Shown: positions 21,201 through 30,292, numbered from the stretch's first letter. The stretch: DNA of 47,557 nt from Nemertoderma westbladi (GCA_032718475.1 JAUCBJ010007416.1:1-47557); one strand, 5' to 3'. The notes: generated by a model not told the origin, from the letters alone. Translations and numbers: made by a program.

Positions 21201-23317
21201 CGTGTAGGCTCCACACCTTGCGCATGTAATACTTCAGACCTAACAGGTTGACACAATTTTACAGGGGGTATTGGTATCCCCTTTTGGATATTGACTAATT
21301 TGTCGTGTTCTAGCGCGATACTTTGCTGCACTTCTTGCAATTCTGCCCTACCTTCCCTTACGGTTCCCTTAAGTTGGTGGACAGTCTCCTGCATCTGTCC
21401 GAGCAGGAGATTCATCCCCCGCCGTCCCTCTTCTACCCACTCGACCGCCGAAGCGGGAGTCGCCAACATTGTAGCGGGCTGACGTGGGACGACGGGAGAC
21501 AAATCTTTGATTTCTCTCTCAGCTTCCAGGACAGGGATATTCTCATGGACTGTTCTACCGGGCACAGGCAGTGTAGTACTGTGTAAAGGGAATTTAGAGT
21601 TAAGCTCTGGAAGTACAGGGGTCTCTAACACAGAAGTGACTTTGGGAACGACAGGCCTAATTATTTCAGGCTCATCAACTATTGTAGGGAGTCTTTTGAC
21701 CTGAATAGTTTGGTATGCGGGTTCCGTACAACCTAAGTCTGTGCTAGCTAGCTGTCTTCTAACAGCTGGGGGCAAATCAGGCAATTTGTGACGGTGAGAT
21801 GTTTTTCTACGCCTGCTTAGACGAGATCTATTTCCTCCGCCTTCAGGATCGGTGGTTTCGCTTTCCTCCGATGATGTGTATCCCTGGCGTTTGGGAGTAG
21901 ATCGTCTCATCATCTGCATTTGACTAGCAGTTAACTGTTTATTTATGTTGTCTTGCGTCTCTTGCAGATTTTCCAACTCCAGTTGGGTAGTCTGCTCAGA
22001 GGCTCTCCGTTCTGCTTCTGCCACTGCCTTTGCTGCCTTTCTTTCTGCTTCTGCTTCTGCCGCCGCTGCCTTTCTTTCTGCTTTTGCTTCTGCCGCCGCT
22101 GCCTTTCTTTCTACTTCTGCTTCTGCCATAGCCGCCGCCTTTTGTTCCTCTATCCGTCTTTTCTTTACTTGTTCTTCTTGGACTCTAGCGAGGCGGAGTT
22201 TTTCATCAAATTCTGCTTGGTTAGCAGCTAACATTTCAGCATCGATTGAGTCTAACACACGTTGGGTTCCTTCACTATTAGGGGAAAGTCCAGACAGCCG
22301 TCTCCTCAACTCTTCGTCTCCTAGGAATCGCTGATAGTCGGACAGATAAATGTCTATGGCGTCTCTCGTTCGTGGTCTCTCTGCGGTCTCTTCGCCTTCC
22401 ACTTGAGGAAGGGTGGCATCGGTTGGTTCTTCATAGGTTAGTCTCTCAGACAGCTGGGATTTCCACTGGTCCGTTTCTTGTACTTTGCGACCTACCCGCT
22501 GGAACCAAGTTTTGACAGCAACTTGCAGCGACGTGTCCCGTCTTCTTTTGGAAGTTTCCTCAAAGGCTGATAGGATTAGTCGAATGCGTAGGGTTCTTTC
22601 GCGTACTTGGTATAGCAGTTCTTCCTGCTCTTGAGGTCCTTGAAGTTGTCGAAACAGTTGTTCTTCCAATCGCTCCAAGGAGCCGAAGAATCCCTGCACA
22701 TATCCTGCTGCCGACCTCTTCCAAACAGCTGGATCCATCGTATCTTTAGCCACTCCCATCCTGTGTATATCTTCCCAAGTAGCCTCGGACAGATCTAACG
22801 GGAGTCCGGGTCCGGGAAAGTTCCATTGTGACTCGACAATAGACATCAATTCTTCCCTGGCGTATCCCGCATAATTATCTTGGGTCGCTCGCTTATTTCT
22901 CGCCCAATCGGCTTGATGTTCCTCCACCGCGATCAATATAGTAGTTAGCACTGCGGCAGGAAGGGTGAGAAGGGGGTCCGAGTAGGCTTTAGCCGCCATC
23001 TGCAATCCGCGTTCGGGGGTCAGCTCGACAGTATCCGAACTACTGGAGCTATCGGATCGCTGGGAACAAGTTTCTTGACTAGGCTGTTGCTGCTGTGGGA
23101 CAGCTGCTTCCTGGTTCCGTTTGACTTGGGCCCGAGTGCCAATGATAGACCTACGGTGTTGGATTAGCTTAGGGTCCGATACCACTACTGGAGGGATGAC
23201 TTTTCTTTCAGTAGGAGGTGAGCTGAACTCCTTTCTTAATCGCTCCACACTCCTATCTGTGTCACAGATGGTTGTATCGATTAGACTGTCTGACAGGTTT
23301 TGCTGAGTGTCAGACAT
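15251..23317 (-). CDS. gag-pol: BEL/Pao Gag-Pol polyprotein of element B, intact
   Basis: One 2688-codon ORF starting at the same ATG as in A. Order by residue: novel N-terminal Gag region (1-370); Ala/Glu/Lys-rich coiled coil (about 370-460); Ser/Arg-rich linker; DUF1759-like Gag domain (about 780-950); zinc knuckles near 1056, 1092 and 1108 (CALCDGTHRLSAC, CYNCLRPGHQRRTC, then CAKCGAKHH); A17-type aspartic protease near 1232 (ALLDSGSTGTFID); reverse transcriptase with FASDIEGMF near 1647 and YMDD near 1728; RNase H (FGDASDMGIG near 1905, VPRAELKAA, WTDALLVLEYL); integrase zinc domain near 2287-2325 (HAGRERILSEIR, then CIPC); integrase core with D in TGVDLFGP, D in RSDKGTNF and E in GGSWERLI; and a DUF5641-like C-terminal domain near 2593-2655. 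All catalytic motifs are present. It is several hundred residues longer than usual because of the N-terminal region. Confidence 0.95.
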   Translation of the reverse strand: MSDTQQNLSDSLIDTTICDTDRSVERLRKEFSSPPTERKVIPPVVVSDPKLIQHRRSIIGTRAQVKRNQEAAVPQQQQPSQETCSQRSDSSSSSDTVELTPERGLQMAAKAYSDPLLTLPAAVLTTILIAVEEHQADWARNKRATQDNYAGYAREELMSIVESQWNFPGPGLPLDLSEATWEDIHRMGVAKDTMDPAVWKRSAAGYVQGFFGSLERLEEQLFRQLQGPQEQEELLYQVRERTLRIRLILSAFEETSKRRRDTSLQVAVKTWFQRVGRKVQETDQWKSQLSERLTYEEPTDATLPQVEGEETAERPRTRDAIDIYLSDYQRFLGDEELRRRLSGLSPNSEGTQRVLDSIDAEMLAANQAEFDEKLRLARVQEEQVKKRRIEEQKAAAMAEAEVERKAAAAEAKAERKAAAAEAEAERKAAKAVAEAERRASEQTTQLELENLQETQDNINKQLTASQMQMMRRSTPKRQGYTSSEESETTDPEGGGNRSRLSRRRKTSHRHKLPDLPPAVRRQLASTDLGCTEPAYQTIQVKRLPTIVDEPEIIRPVVPKVTSVLETPVLPELNSKFPLHSTTLPVPGRTVHENIPVLEAEREIKDLSPVVPRQPATMLATPASAVEWVEEGRRGMNLLLGQMQETVHQLKGTVREGRAELQEVQQSIALEHDKLVNIQKGIPIPPVKLCQPVRSEVLHAQGVEPTRIYTASEVETPIANPIKGDYRPVINDIPYRPDNDPRNLYTDNSILNNTMAQESFTHQMARTEARQAVKVGEIVKFNGDEMKWLPFNEYYKDSIQNSVLSNGEKLRFLIKCLEGPPRLMALKFVGHPEGLRQVWDTLNIRYGNKDNIAKYLYAKLVAPRHFLSSGIIEFSNEIQEICRQLDWLGKSHEYQSSMVIGAVVSTLPKGGVCTRWDKKVLYINEQQRRSPTMADLMSFLDGEVKLQLIKQSREKTSENKVSEKPASRRRVTPVCYTDDGESQASQEEDSGKDTERSYYVDKTSKDVSKYKARNNNRREQVAKTPPQSPNRMHRRKPEEKTRVHQVTQGKVSNIKPNCALCDGTHRLSACAEFLKKSLVDRRAVVWDKRLCYNCLRPGHQRRTCYSDIKCAKCGAKHHILLHSEFERDKLSQVSEPELHVQFSDVNDTDQESEMEGFYTDEFSDANESCYLINTAVYRALTYEKDTNDEFPPTTFAKQPSWKAPTSNVGIREFPVVQVRVHGLNKSYIVNALLDSGSTGTFIDQELAKDIFTGQPKFRTKLNMSGIMQVWKSTLTADYYVGVLSTPQDKLGAQGIRSVKMVAIKNFATTQADLYNWDEDESIQHLKIPRFQTDYPGVQILIGQNAHEALETLEKWPAQPQPLQTYAVRTRVGWYFTGPSRRTLEERMPQEQIYQVNDWEVESSEVDELTEGTPYSSDNDDIYQLFDEENTIDLLTENQTWKNQVNLCQLIRPSEPIAYNDELNDEIECYNARTRDELAVRFFTQELVEPNSYDKALSIEEERAKQIQETTTRFLKDQGRYEIGLPFRKREPRFINNRPLAEKRIAQLHRRLTANASAKEMYQTQLKKFITNGYAERVPEGTPVTERTYYLTHHYVPKPGKPHEVRVVFDGSALYMGQSLNSELLPGPNLLQSLLGILLRLRQYSIAFASDIEGMFLQVKALYRDRDSLRFLWWPEGDLNQKPVEYWMTIQAFGIISSPSNACSVVRTTANDNRDSFSKEVIDNIKRNIYMDDNLRSLPSVEEAIDVAKGTVECLKRGGFRLTKFTSNSREFLEAIPVEDRGAKDLDLIKDDLPETKTLGLKWDTERDILFFQLKQRDNPVRTKRICLSILSTYFDPLGFISPVILIARSLVQQMWLENHSWDDPLKGELLRKWMKWEDSLPAIENFIISRAYFGHVLPMYSYQLHVFGDASDMGIGIVAYLRVETPDGIKVALVTSKALINNKVKVPRAELKAALYATAIGRNVTEQIDYPLEKTVYWTDALLVLEYLTNEVCQFSVFVTNRVAIILSRTKIDQWRHCPGTINPADIASRGATPQELIDTPDWLGGPDFLSKEEDEWPPHLTTAEIRQAKGAETVKPKTWASKSKLFKPTIDLSVLHTSGNDASDPQSLNTNKSVVEIRDRDWKSGIPDVSQGISPMLQRAMRHYSSWNRLCKAVTYLRRCLHHHYSRTKNTSDTAPLTSAQVHVIKNLPKYKTSDRFLKEKISHQEHEETNKQILRLLQCYEDPEKYFLLLRNPQMRLRDRFSSTMIDGLIRVGGRLTNAPLSFDTKFPILIRNLEVQIKMIVDVHSKLYHAGRERILSEIRTRYYFDKPRRALNQVLRNCIPCRKAFSRPLTQREAELPRERVSFYEPPFTNTGVDLFGPIEVYRARTIVKRWCVIFVCMTCRAIHLDMVNDLSTNSFVLSLRRQIARFGTSNTMRSDKGTNFIGANNEIQAYVKDWNQRQVDDQLRITASSWTFNAADAPWWGGSWERLIRSVKTAFHFIVPCRAYLTDELLRTLMEEIAAYLNERPLMPVSSSPDSLEALTPAHFLLKKPVAMLPRSEIADGDEYCRRTWQLMQLLSRRFADHFEKHYLPTLQLRTKWFAQQENVSAGDMVLIVDPDLPRKRWQTGRIIETHISDDGLVRSVELIVMRRNFKKPGIIFETQQLNRPVGRLCLLERDRELSGNYGKQDTLPTTTSLIPQTSRDSPT

Positions 23318-23419
23318 GTTTAGCTATACAGTTGAATGCTTACTGCTATAGTTACAGTTAAAGCAAGTCTAGTAATTCAGTATGACCGTTGGCCTAGTAC
23401 CAGTAATTTATTGCAGTAT

Positions 23420-23680
23420 ATTAGAATACCGGTATGCACTTATAATATATATAAGTATTGTAAACTAGTTTTGTCACAGAGTACCGGTATATAAATTTAG
23501 CACAAATATATATAAATATATAATAGGCCTATCGTGAATACCGGTATACAGCTTACACTTATAGTATATATAAGTATAATTATGAACTAGAATTAATTAC
23601 AAAATACCGGTATGATTTTAGCTCAAATTTATAGAAATAAATATAATAAGCCTATGGTAAATACCGGTATGTCAATTATT
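23420..23680. repeat. ACCGGT-bearing tandem repeats, leader of B
   Basis: Shorter version of the array in A: accggtat occurs near 23427, 23483, 23540, 23606 and 23661, with the same interspersed TATA-rich and aattac phrases. It ends a few tens of bases before the Gag-proximal leader. Confidence 0.65.
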
Positions 23681-24206
23681 TTAGAATAATTGAATTTCTG
23701 AATATTTTAGGGTTACTTGATTACTTTAACTTACTTTATTACCGTTATTTAAGCAGTAGTCCAACTGATATTGAGACCTAGTTGTTGTATGGCAGGCCTA
23801 CTATTTATAAATCGTTTGAGTTGATTTATAATATTTATATACCCGTTTAAAATGGGTTTTGTCAATATTTGAAATAAATGTTATTATTTCTGGGGTCACT
23901 ACACAGAAGCTGTGCGCTCTCAGTGGAGTGCTACTTATTTGACACTAAAACAGATAATTCTAATTTTCCTAAGTTACTTAATACTACAAATTACTTACGA
24001 TACGGGTGAGATTAATTCTCTAATTAAACACAACAAAAAATATTACGTACGAAATTTTAGGGTAATTTTACAGGAAGTCTACAAACCAGCCTAACAAAGG
24101 GTTAGATTTCTGGTTATTACAACGGACAGGGTACTACGGTATTTGAAATAATAAGTAGTAGTAAATATATTGCGCTGTCCAGATAGGAAAATACCACCGC
24201 CTGACG

Positions 24207-24230
24207 ACCTATAGCCGTATCGCTATAGGT
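24207..24230 (-). other. Leader hairpin of element B
   Basis: The arms acctatagc (24207-24215) and gctataggt (24222-24230) pair perfectly around cgtatc. Relative to A, both arms changed at paired positions, keeping the stem. Confidence 0.7.
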
Positions 24231-24616
24231 ACTACGTTATGTATCACGGAGTGTTCCTACCTGGAAGTTAATTACCGTGGACTACCAGATCCAACGTGCC
24301 TATTAACCACTTTACAACACAAATATACTGCCTACACACTAATTACCTCGGAAAGCACTGTACACTAAACCCTAAATTAGGTACAAGTACTGGTACAACA
24401 AATAATCAGTAGTTAAATATACTTGAACAGTTAAAAGAACCACGACATCTGCTGGAGTGACCGAAGCACAAAGTCACCAGTCTTTTCCTACGCCTAGCAG
24501 CCCGTGTAGTACCGGGGTTAATTTAACTATAACGGTATGTGTAACAAACACAATTACTGTAGGAATAAACTTGGGGACATGAATGTTGCGAATAATCGCA
24601 TAAACTCTGAATAATA

Positions 24617-25080
24617 AATATTACGCTACCCGTACAGAATACTCAAACAAAATACAAACCAAACGCTGGCAGACTACCACCAAGCCTAAATAAACTACTG
24701 TATGTGTAGATTCCAAAACGGTTAGTTAGTATGCGTTCTAACACGGTAGTACGACTTATTCTTTAAGAGGGGATTGACCTTACAGCTATGGCTGCCCCAA
24801 CTTACTAACTGGCACTTTATCAGACAAACTCTACACAAGCAGCAATCTCTTCAGACCTAATAATAGCTAGACAACAATCCAGCCTACAAAATATCTGAGT
24901 AATAACTATTACGGTACCTGAACAGACCACACAAACAAACACAGGCCAAAACGCTGGCAGAGTACTGTCAAGCCTAAATAAACTACAGTATGTGCAGATT
25001 CCAAAATTGTTAGTTAGTATGCGTTCTAACACGGTAGTACGACTTATTCTTTAAGAGGGGATTGACCTTACAGCTATGGC
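24617..25080. repeat. Tandem duplication in leader of B, unit about 285 bp
   Basis: 24617-24830 and about 24900-25130 share aacgctggcaga, aagcctaaataaact, ggttagtatgcgttctaacacggtag and cttactaactggcact. Element A has only one copy (about 11100-11300). Confidence 0.7.
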
Positions 25081-25354
25081 TGCCCCAACTTACTAACTGG
25101 CACTCTATCGGACAAACTCTACACACGCCGCAATCTCTCCAAACTCAACAACAATCTAACAACAGTCCGGCCTACAATTATCTGAACAATCTGAGCAGAC
25201 TTACACGTCTTCAGCTCAATATTAACTTACATGTAAATAAAACCGACAGAAATGAGTAAAATCTCAATAAAAAACCAGGGCTGCAGTCCCTGATTAAATA
25301 CTAAGACCTACCAGTATACAATAATCAAAATCGAATAATACTAATGTACTTATA

Positions 25355-25500
25355 CTGGAAGTACCGGTTAGGACAGTTGGGCCTACGGACCTACAGAAGT
25401 ACCGGTTCTGGCAGTTGGACCTACGGACCTACAGCAGTACCGGTTCTGGCAGTTGGGCCTACGGACCTACAGAAGTACCGGTTCAGGTTTACCGGTCGAC
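25355..25500. repeat. Minisatellite, unit about 38 bp, in leader of B
   Basis: Three to four copies built from gtaccggttctggcagttg and cctacggacctacag, ending in ggtttaccggtcgaccggta. The open frame across it looks incidental. Confidence 0.7.
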
Positions 25501-26015
25501 CGGTACTTTCAACTTTATTGCTTACTGCAATAAAGTCAATAACTGTTATTGTACGCGCTTTTGAAGACCTTTAGCAGTTTAACCTGCCAAAATTTATATG
25601 TCTTTTGGTTTATAAATAGACTTTAGAAGATGACAAATATTTTATACCAATAAACACAACATTAGCAGAAGCCAGCCTAGTGCGCGTCCATTCACCCGCT
25701 GGATATACCCGGGAGACTGGATTCTGAGGGCTTAGATTATTATTGCAGTGTAAGCTTACTGTATTGTATTATTCGATTGATCGTTAATAAATAATTTCTG
25801 ACTAATATTATTCACTTTCGGGAAATATTAACAGTTCCTTTAGGACGTGGCGCTCTATCTAAGTAAACAGAGATATGACTTATACTAATCACAACGGTAA
25901 GTCGGTAAGGCTTATGATTCACGTATGAGGCGCATTCTTTAGGAAATGCTTAGTTATCAATCACAATCATGCACACTACCGGTAACACACAATACTGCTC
26001 ACTAATTTGCCGACC

Positions 26016-26808
26016 GTCAATGAATTTTATCATATATAAAGCGAACAGCAATTGACTCATGTAGGGCTTACCAAATAGCATTAAATTCACTACAAACCAC
26101 AACAATATAAGTCGCAATCGCTATATATAACCCGTCTCTCTAACCTGTAGTGTATCAAGAAAATTGGGAAATTTGGGTTCTTTATATATGTTCTCCAAAT
26201 AATATTCAACCAAAACACAACAGTAAATAGCAGTATAATAATGTATGTTGAACCGATAATGCAAAACTGAACGGAGTTGCACCGATTGATATGGACCGAT
26301 AACAGTTATACGCTCTATAATTTAAGCCTACTAATGTTTCTTCTAAAGTATGAAAACGAATTGACTCTAGAGCCGTTGTTCCTGGCCTAGATAGCAACAA
26401 CACAAAGTATATAGAAAAAACAGTAAGACTGAACACTCCTAGTATGATCGACCAAATATCTACACGTCGACAGAAAAAATCGCTCTGATTGGCTCAAGCC
26501 AAACAAAGAACCATGCGTCCAATGGCTGTTTCCATGCCAGCAACCAGCTGCTAGATGTCGCAATCTGAATCATCACGGCTAAGCTGTGAAAGGTATTTGG
26601 TGCATTGCAGGTTTTTTGCCTTACCATGTCCGCCAAAACACGTATATAGCAGAATGACTTTTATGTCCGTTAAAACACCTATAACGGTACCTTGCGGGCG
26701 AGGGGAATATATATACAGTTAGAGAACCTTTTAGAGTATTCCAGCGCCTGGGGGGGAAACTGGATTGCGAAGCAAAGGGGCCAGTTATATCCCACAGAAG
26801 CTTTTACA
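26016..26808 (-). repeat. 5' LTR of BEL/Pao element B
   Basis: Minus-strand start TGTAAAAG at 26808, and the same 793 bp sequence as 11302-12094 with about three substitutions. Its outer side joins LINE sequence ending GAGAG; its inner side joins the leader. A TATA-like motif lies near 26125. Confidence 0.85.
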
Positions 26809-27414
26809 CTCTCAATGGGATCCCTGATGCGATTTAATAGAATTCTATATATAGCTTTGCAGCAATCGAGATCAATGAGATTCCCCGAAAAGAACCATAG
26901 AGTGTTAGGTTGCCCTTCTTGGGAACTGGCACCAACCTATTTGTTTTCATTTCTTGTGGGACTCTTGTTGTACGGTACATGTCTACTATGATGGGATAGA
27001 TGAGCTTTAAACACTCAGGTATTTTAAAGACCTCAGGGGGAACACCATCTACTCCACTGGCACGATTGGTCTTAATGCTCTTTGCAGCAGACTTCACTTC
27101 TGCAAATGAGATATCGCCAATGGGAATATCGGGGAGTACAGACTCAGACACTTTTAAATCTATAAAGTTATCAGGCAATACCCTGTCATTATTGAGGAGC
27201 TTTTCAAAGTGGGCCTTCCAACTATTGAGGCGATCGGCTGGTGATTCAGCCTTAACCTTGGTGGTTGGTTGGCTTTTCCGCCCAGTAAGCAAGTTGATCG
27301 ATTTCCATGCCTGGGATGATTGCCTGCTGTCGTCAGCATCATTGATGGCATCAACCTGTTGGTTTATTAGCTCCTGTAGATTAACAGAGTACTGCCTGTT
27401 CAGGGATATTTAAT
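26809..27414 (-). pseudogene. Non-LTR retrotransposon (LINE) reverse transcriptase fragment
   Basis: On the minus strand an open segment encodes the linker and RT start of a LINE ORF2: SWKSINLLTGRKSQP, then WKAHFEKLLN, then ASGVDGVPPEVFK, then VPKKGN and FRGISLISIAAKLY. This resembles RTE/CR1-type elements. A one-base frameshift follows, and the expected continuation (ILLNRIRDPIES) runs to the GAGAG that abuts the BEL LTR. A TAA lies upstream at 27412-27414. Endonuclease and catalytic RT parts are absent. The fragment was the insertion target of element B or was joined to it later. Confidence 0.8.
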
Positions 27415-27744
27415 GAAATGTAATTTTCAAAAAACGTCTCAATAAAAGTGCCAAAAGTAGGGTTAAAAAATGGTGCTATAACTCGAAAAGTACCCAATAT
27501 TTTTGAAAACCGTTTTCACTACTAGGAAGACAATAGATTTTTAGGAAAAGTCATAAAATTTCAGATTCCCAACTGCGTTTGTTTCAGAATTATAATAAAA
27601 AAAACCACGGGGGGGGGGTCATATTGACCCCCCCCCCCGGGTTTAATAGGGTTAAGGCTAACAGACTTATAGTTTAAGGACTGGTGGAAGGGGAAGTGAA
27701 AAGGACTGACAGATTGTCAGGTTTTACCAGCTGACCTTTATTCC
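27415..27744. other. Intergenic, with a G/C hairpin
   Basis: No coding signal. A perfect 13 bp stem lies at 27609-27637: ten G then TCA, loop TAT, then TGA and a C run. The rest is AT-rich. Confidence 0.6.
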
Positions 27745-29540
27745 ATGTTCCGGTACCCACTATGCACTAACTGCACTTCTCCAATACACAGCAACATGTT
27801 GGAATTGTTCTCAAATAACTCATCATCAAGGCCACCATCTCTGTCTGCCGCAGTGTCATTGGCGACCTGGAGAATTAAATTACATTATCATGAAGTAATG
27901 ACTAGTTACCTCATGGACAACCTGGTGGAGTTGGTCCTGGAGGCCGAATGCGAATGTTCCTCCTGAACCTACTACCTTCCCTACTCATTATGTAATCAAG
28001 AAGTGGAAGGGTGGAACGATGCGGGTGTTGAATGACGCTGCAGCGACAATCCAGGTAGAATCCCTTAATAGTCAGCTATACACCGGACCCAATATCTACA
28101 GCACCTTGGTTAACATGCTACTGCGATTCCAGGACAACAGCATCGCTTTCACCCACAACATAAAGGCTATGTTCCATCAAGTACGGACATTGCCACAAGA
28201 TTCGGACAGCCAATTGATCCTCTGGACTGACAAGGATGAACTCGCCATCCCCAAGATCAACCATCTCCAAATGAGGGATGTCGATATAATACAAATGGTA
28301 GTTCGCATCTTCAGGGCGAAAGACTCTCCAGTAGTAAATAGTGATTTGATAAAGAAGATGGGCGATATGTTCGAAGATGAGAATACTCCCGAGGTAATCA
28401 GCAATATACAGTGATCTTTCTATGTGGATGAAGGATGCTGGGGGCTGAAACTGTCGATGATGCATATGATCTAGCCATGGGATGAATGGTGGAATACCAA
28501 GGCAAAGCGGGATTTCCATTGGTTAAGATCAGGTAACCGAACGAAGAGCTAATGAGAAGGTTGCCTGAAGGGATAAAACTCGACCACAAGAAAATGTATT
28601 CCGGGAAACTTAACACCGAGTCCTAGGTATTGAATGGGACATGCAAGAGTTTGAGTTCCTTTTTAAATATACACCAGTGGACTGGCCTTTTATCAAAAGG
28701 GGGTGCCTCTCAATTAAAAGTTCCATATTTGATCCCTTAAACTTCATATCACCCGTCACATTGACTGGGATGAAATTAATTAAGGAAATGTGGATTAGCA
28801 GGCTCGGCTGGGACCAGGATTTACCCCTGGTGATTCGGAAGAAGTGGGAAGTCTGGGTAAAGAATTTGGAGAAACTGAACTTAATGAAAATCCCACAGGC
28901 ATTTTTCCTGGAGAAACGTCCTGGAGATATCTACCAACTCCATACCTTCTCAGATGCGTCCAATGATGGCATCGGTGTGGTCACCTATCTGAGAAAGATA
29001 GACGATGACGGGGGTATTGATACAAGTTTCAAGTGTGCAAAGACGGTATCAGGGGAGTTTGTGGCAACTATGCCGAGACTGGATCTTCAAGCTGCCATTT
29101 GGGCCGTTCAACAAAACCGAATTATCATAAGGGAGCTCGCATAACAGCGCAGAAAACACTTCTGGGTAGACTCCAGTATCGTCCTCTACTACCTTCACTC
29201 GCCATCCTGGAGACACATCACATTTGTTGCCAACCGTGCTACCGAGATCAAACAGTGCATGGACTGCGAGCAGTGGCACCACATTGCCGGCAAACAAAAC
29301 CCTGCGGATATCACCTTTCGCTGAGCCAGTCCATGCCAGCTAGGAACTAGCCAAATCTGGTTAGAGGGTCCAGAGTTCTTGAGACAACCTCAACTCACCT
29401 GGTGTGTGAAGTTTGATCCGGCATGGGACTGCAGGAAGTACTCGGAAGATGATAAAGATCTCCGATATGACATCATGTACCCTGCGATTATCCACGGGGG
29501 ATCTCATTTAGCAATACAATGAAAGCTACAGCGAGCGAGC
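27745..29540 (+). pseudogene. Decayed BEL/Pao pol remnant, opposite orientation
   Basis: Plus-strand pieces in shifting frames match BEL/Pao pol in order. RT start: MRVLNDAAATIQVESLNSQL, then SIAFTHNIKAMFHQV (28019-28414). RT end and RNase H: SSIFDPLNFISPVTLTG, then QLHTFSDASNDGIGVVTYL and MPRLDLQAAIW (28641-29144). Then, in another frame, an RNase H tail and a connection segment with IWLEGPEFLRQPQLTW (about 29150-29420). No LTRs, Gag or integrase are visible. It is far more diverged from B than A is, so it is a different, older BEL/Pao lineage. Confidence 0.85.
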
Positions 29541-29708
29541 CTGAAAAGGATTCGAGCGTTGGGGTTCCACTTGGTCTTAGAAGCCCTGCCACCACCTCCG
29601 CCATCGATAGGGATAGACCCGACCGACTACCGGCGGTCCTTTGACGCCTTCCGACTGACTTATGACAGTCACAGACTGACTGGTCATGCGGGTTTCAAAC
29701 GTAGTTCT

Positions 29709-29748
29709 GGGAGGGGGGGGGGGGGGGGAGGGGGGGGGGGGGTGGGGG
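29709..29748. repeat. Poly-G tract (about 40 bp, interrupted)
   Basis: Almost uninterrupted G with single A and T interruptions. The glycine-rich ORF across it is an artefact. Potential G-quadruplex. Confidence 0.9.
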
Positions 29749-30108
29749 TTAAAATCGAACTAAAATAAAGTTCTCTGCTTAATTAAATAATTTGTACTGT
29801 AGGCTTATTAATATTGTTATAAACTCATTCATTGTGTATTCTATTTATATTGGCGTATTGGAGAGTCCCATATATTTGGAATCAGCCTTAAAATCGTTAG
29901 AGAACAAGATCAGTTCGAATAAATTGATGATTCAACCCAACTCGTTCTTTTTCAATTTGACTGCATTATCCAACCACACCCAGATACAATATCCAGTCAC
30001 TAGTATTGCTGAGATCTACAAACCCTCTCGAACTTACATCGGCGTTAGGAATAACGGCAACATATTCCGTTGTTGAATAAATATATTAGTTGAATAATGA
30101 CTATATAC
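29749..30108. other. AT-rich, no recognised gene
   Basis: A 94-codon plus-strand ORF (29792-30076) has no recognisable motif and ordinary AT-rich composition. I do not call it a gene. Confidence 0.4.
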
Positions 30109-30292
30109 GTCATTGTTCAAAAAATAGCACTTTATTTATAGCGTTACGGCATGAGTGATTTTGAATAAAATGAAATTCTGTATTAACCTCGCTACGCTCG
30201 GTAAATAAAATATCTGGAGTCTAGTGAAAATAATGTTCTTCACTATTTACCATGCAATAAATAATTATAAAGTGCTAATTATGAACAATGGC
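30109..30292. mobile_element. Small MITE with terminal inverted repeats of about 30 bp
   Basis: cattgttcaaaaaatagcac (from 30111) is the imperfect inverse of gtgctaattatgaacaatg (to 30290). The shared arm, read inward, is CATTGTTCAxAATTAGCACTTTAT. About 180 bp overall with no coding potential. The target duplication is unclear. Confidence 0.6.

Larger units (their letters stand above)
23318..26015 (-). other. Long leader of element B
   Basis: About 2.7 kb between the 5' LTR and the Gag start, without a convincing gene. It holds ACCGGT repeats (23420-23680), a conserved hairpin (24207-24230), a tandem duplication of about 285 bp (24617-25080) and a short minisatellite (25355-25500). Immediately after the LTR the minus strand reads TTGACGGTCGG. 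No TGG-initiated primer-binding site is recognisable. Confidence 0.65.
11302..26808 (-). mobile_element. BEL/Pao element B, 15.5 kb, intact gag-pol
   Basis: Two nearly identical 793 bp LTRs enclose, on the minus strand: a long leader (26015-23318), one continuous Gag-Pol ORF (23317-15251), a 1.6 kb spacer, a broken ORF2 (13621-12173) and a polypurine tract. The 5' LTR adjoins LINE sequence ending in GAGAG, but the 3' LTR adjoins element A, so no target duplication is present. This suggests LTR recombination or a rearrangement after insertion. 15.5 kb is well above the usual 6-10 kb for the family, even with a deletion inside ORF2. The near-identical LTRs suggest recent activity or recent gene conversion. 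Confidence 0.85.

Noticed and set aside
26000-26022. Primer-binding site of element B
   Set aside because: The sequence after the LTR (TTGACGGTCGG on the minus strand) has no TGG start and matches no tRNA 3' end I can name.
27000-27413. 137-codon plus-strand ORF
   Set aside because: Shadow of the LINE reverse-transcriptase fragment, which has clear motifs on the minus strand.
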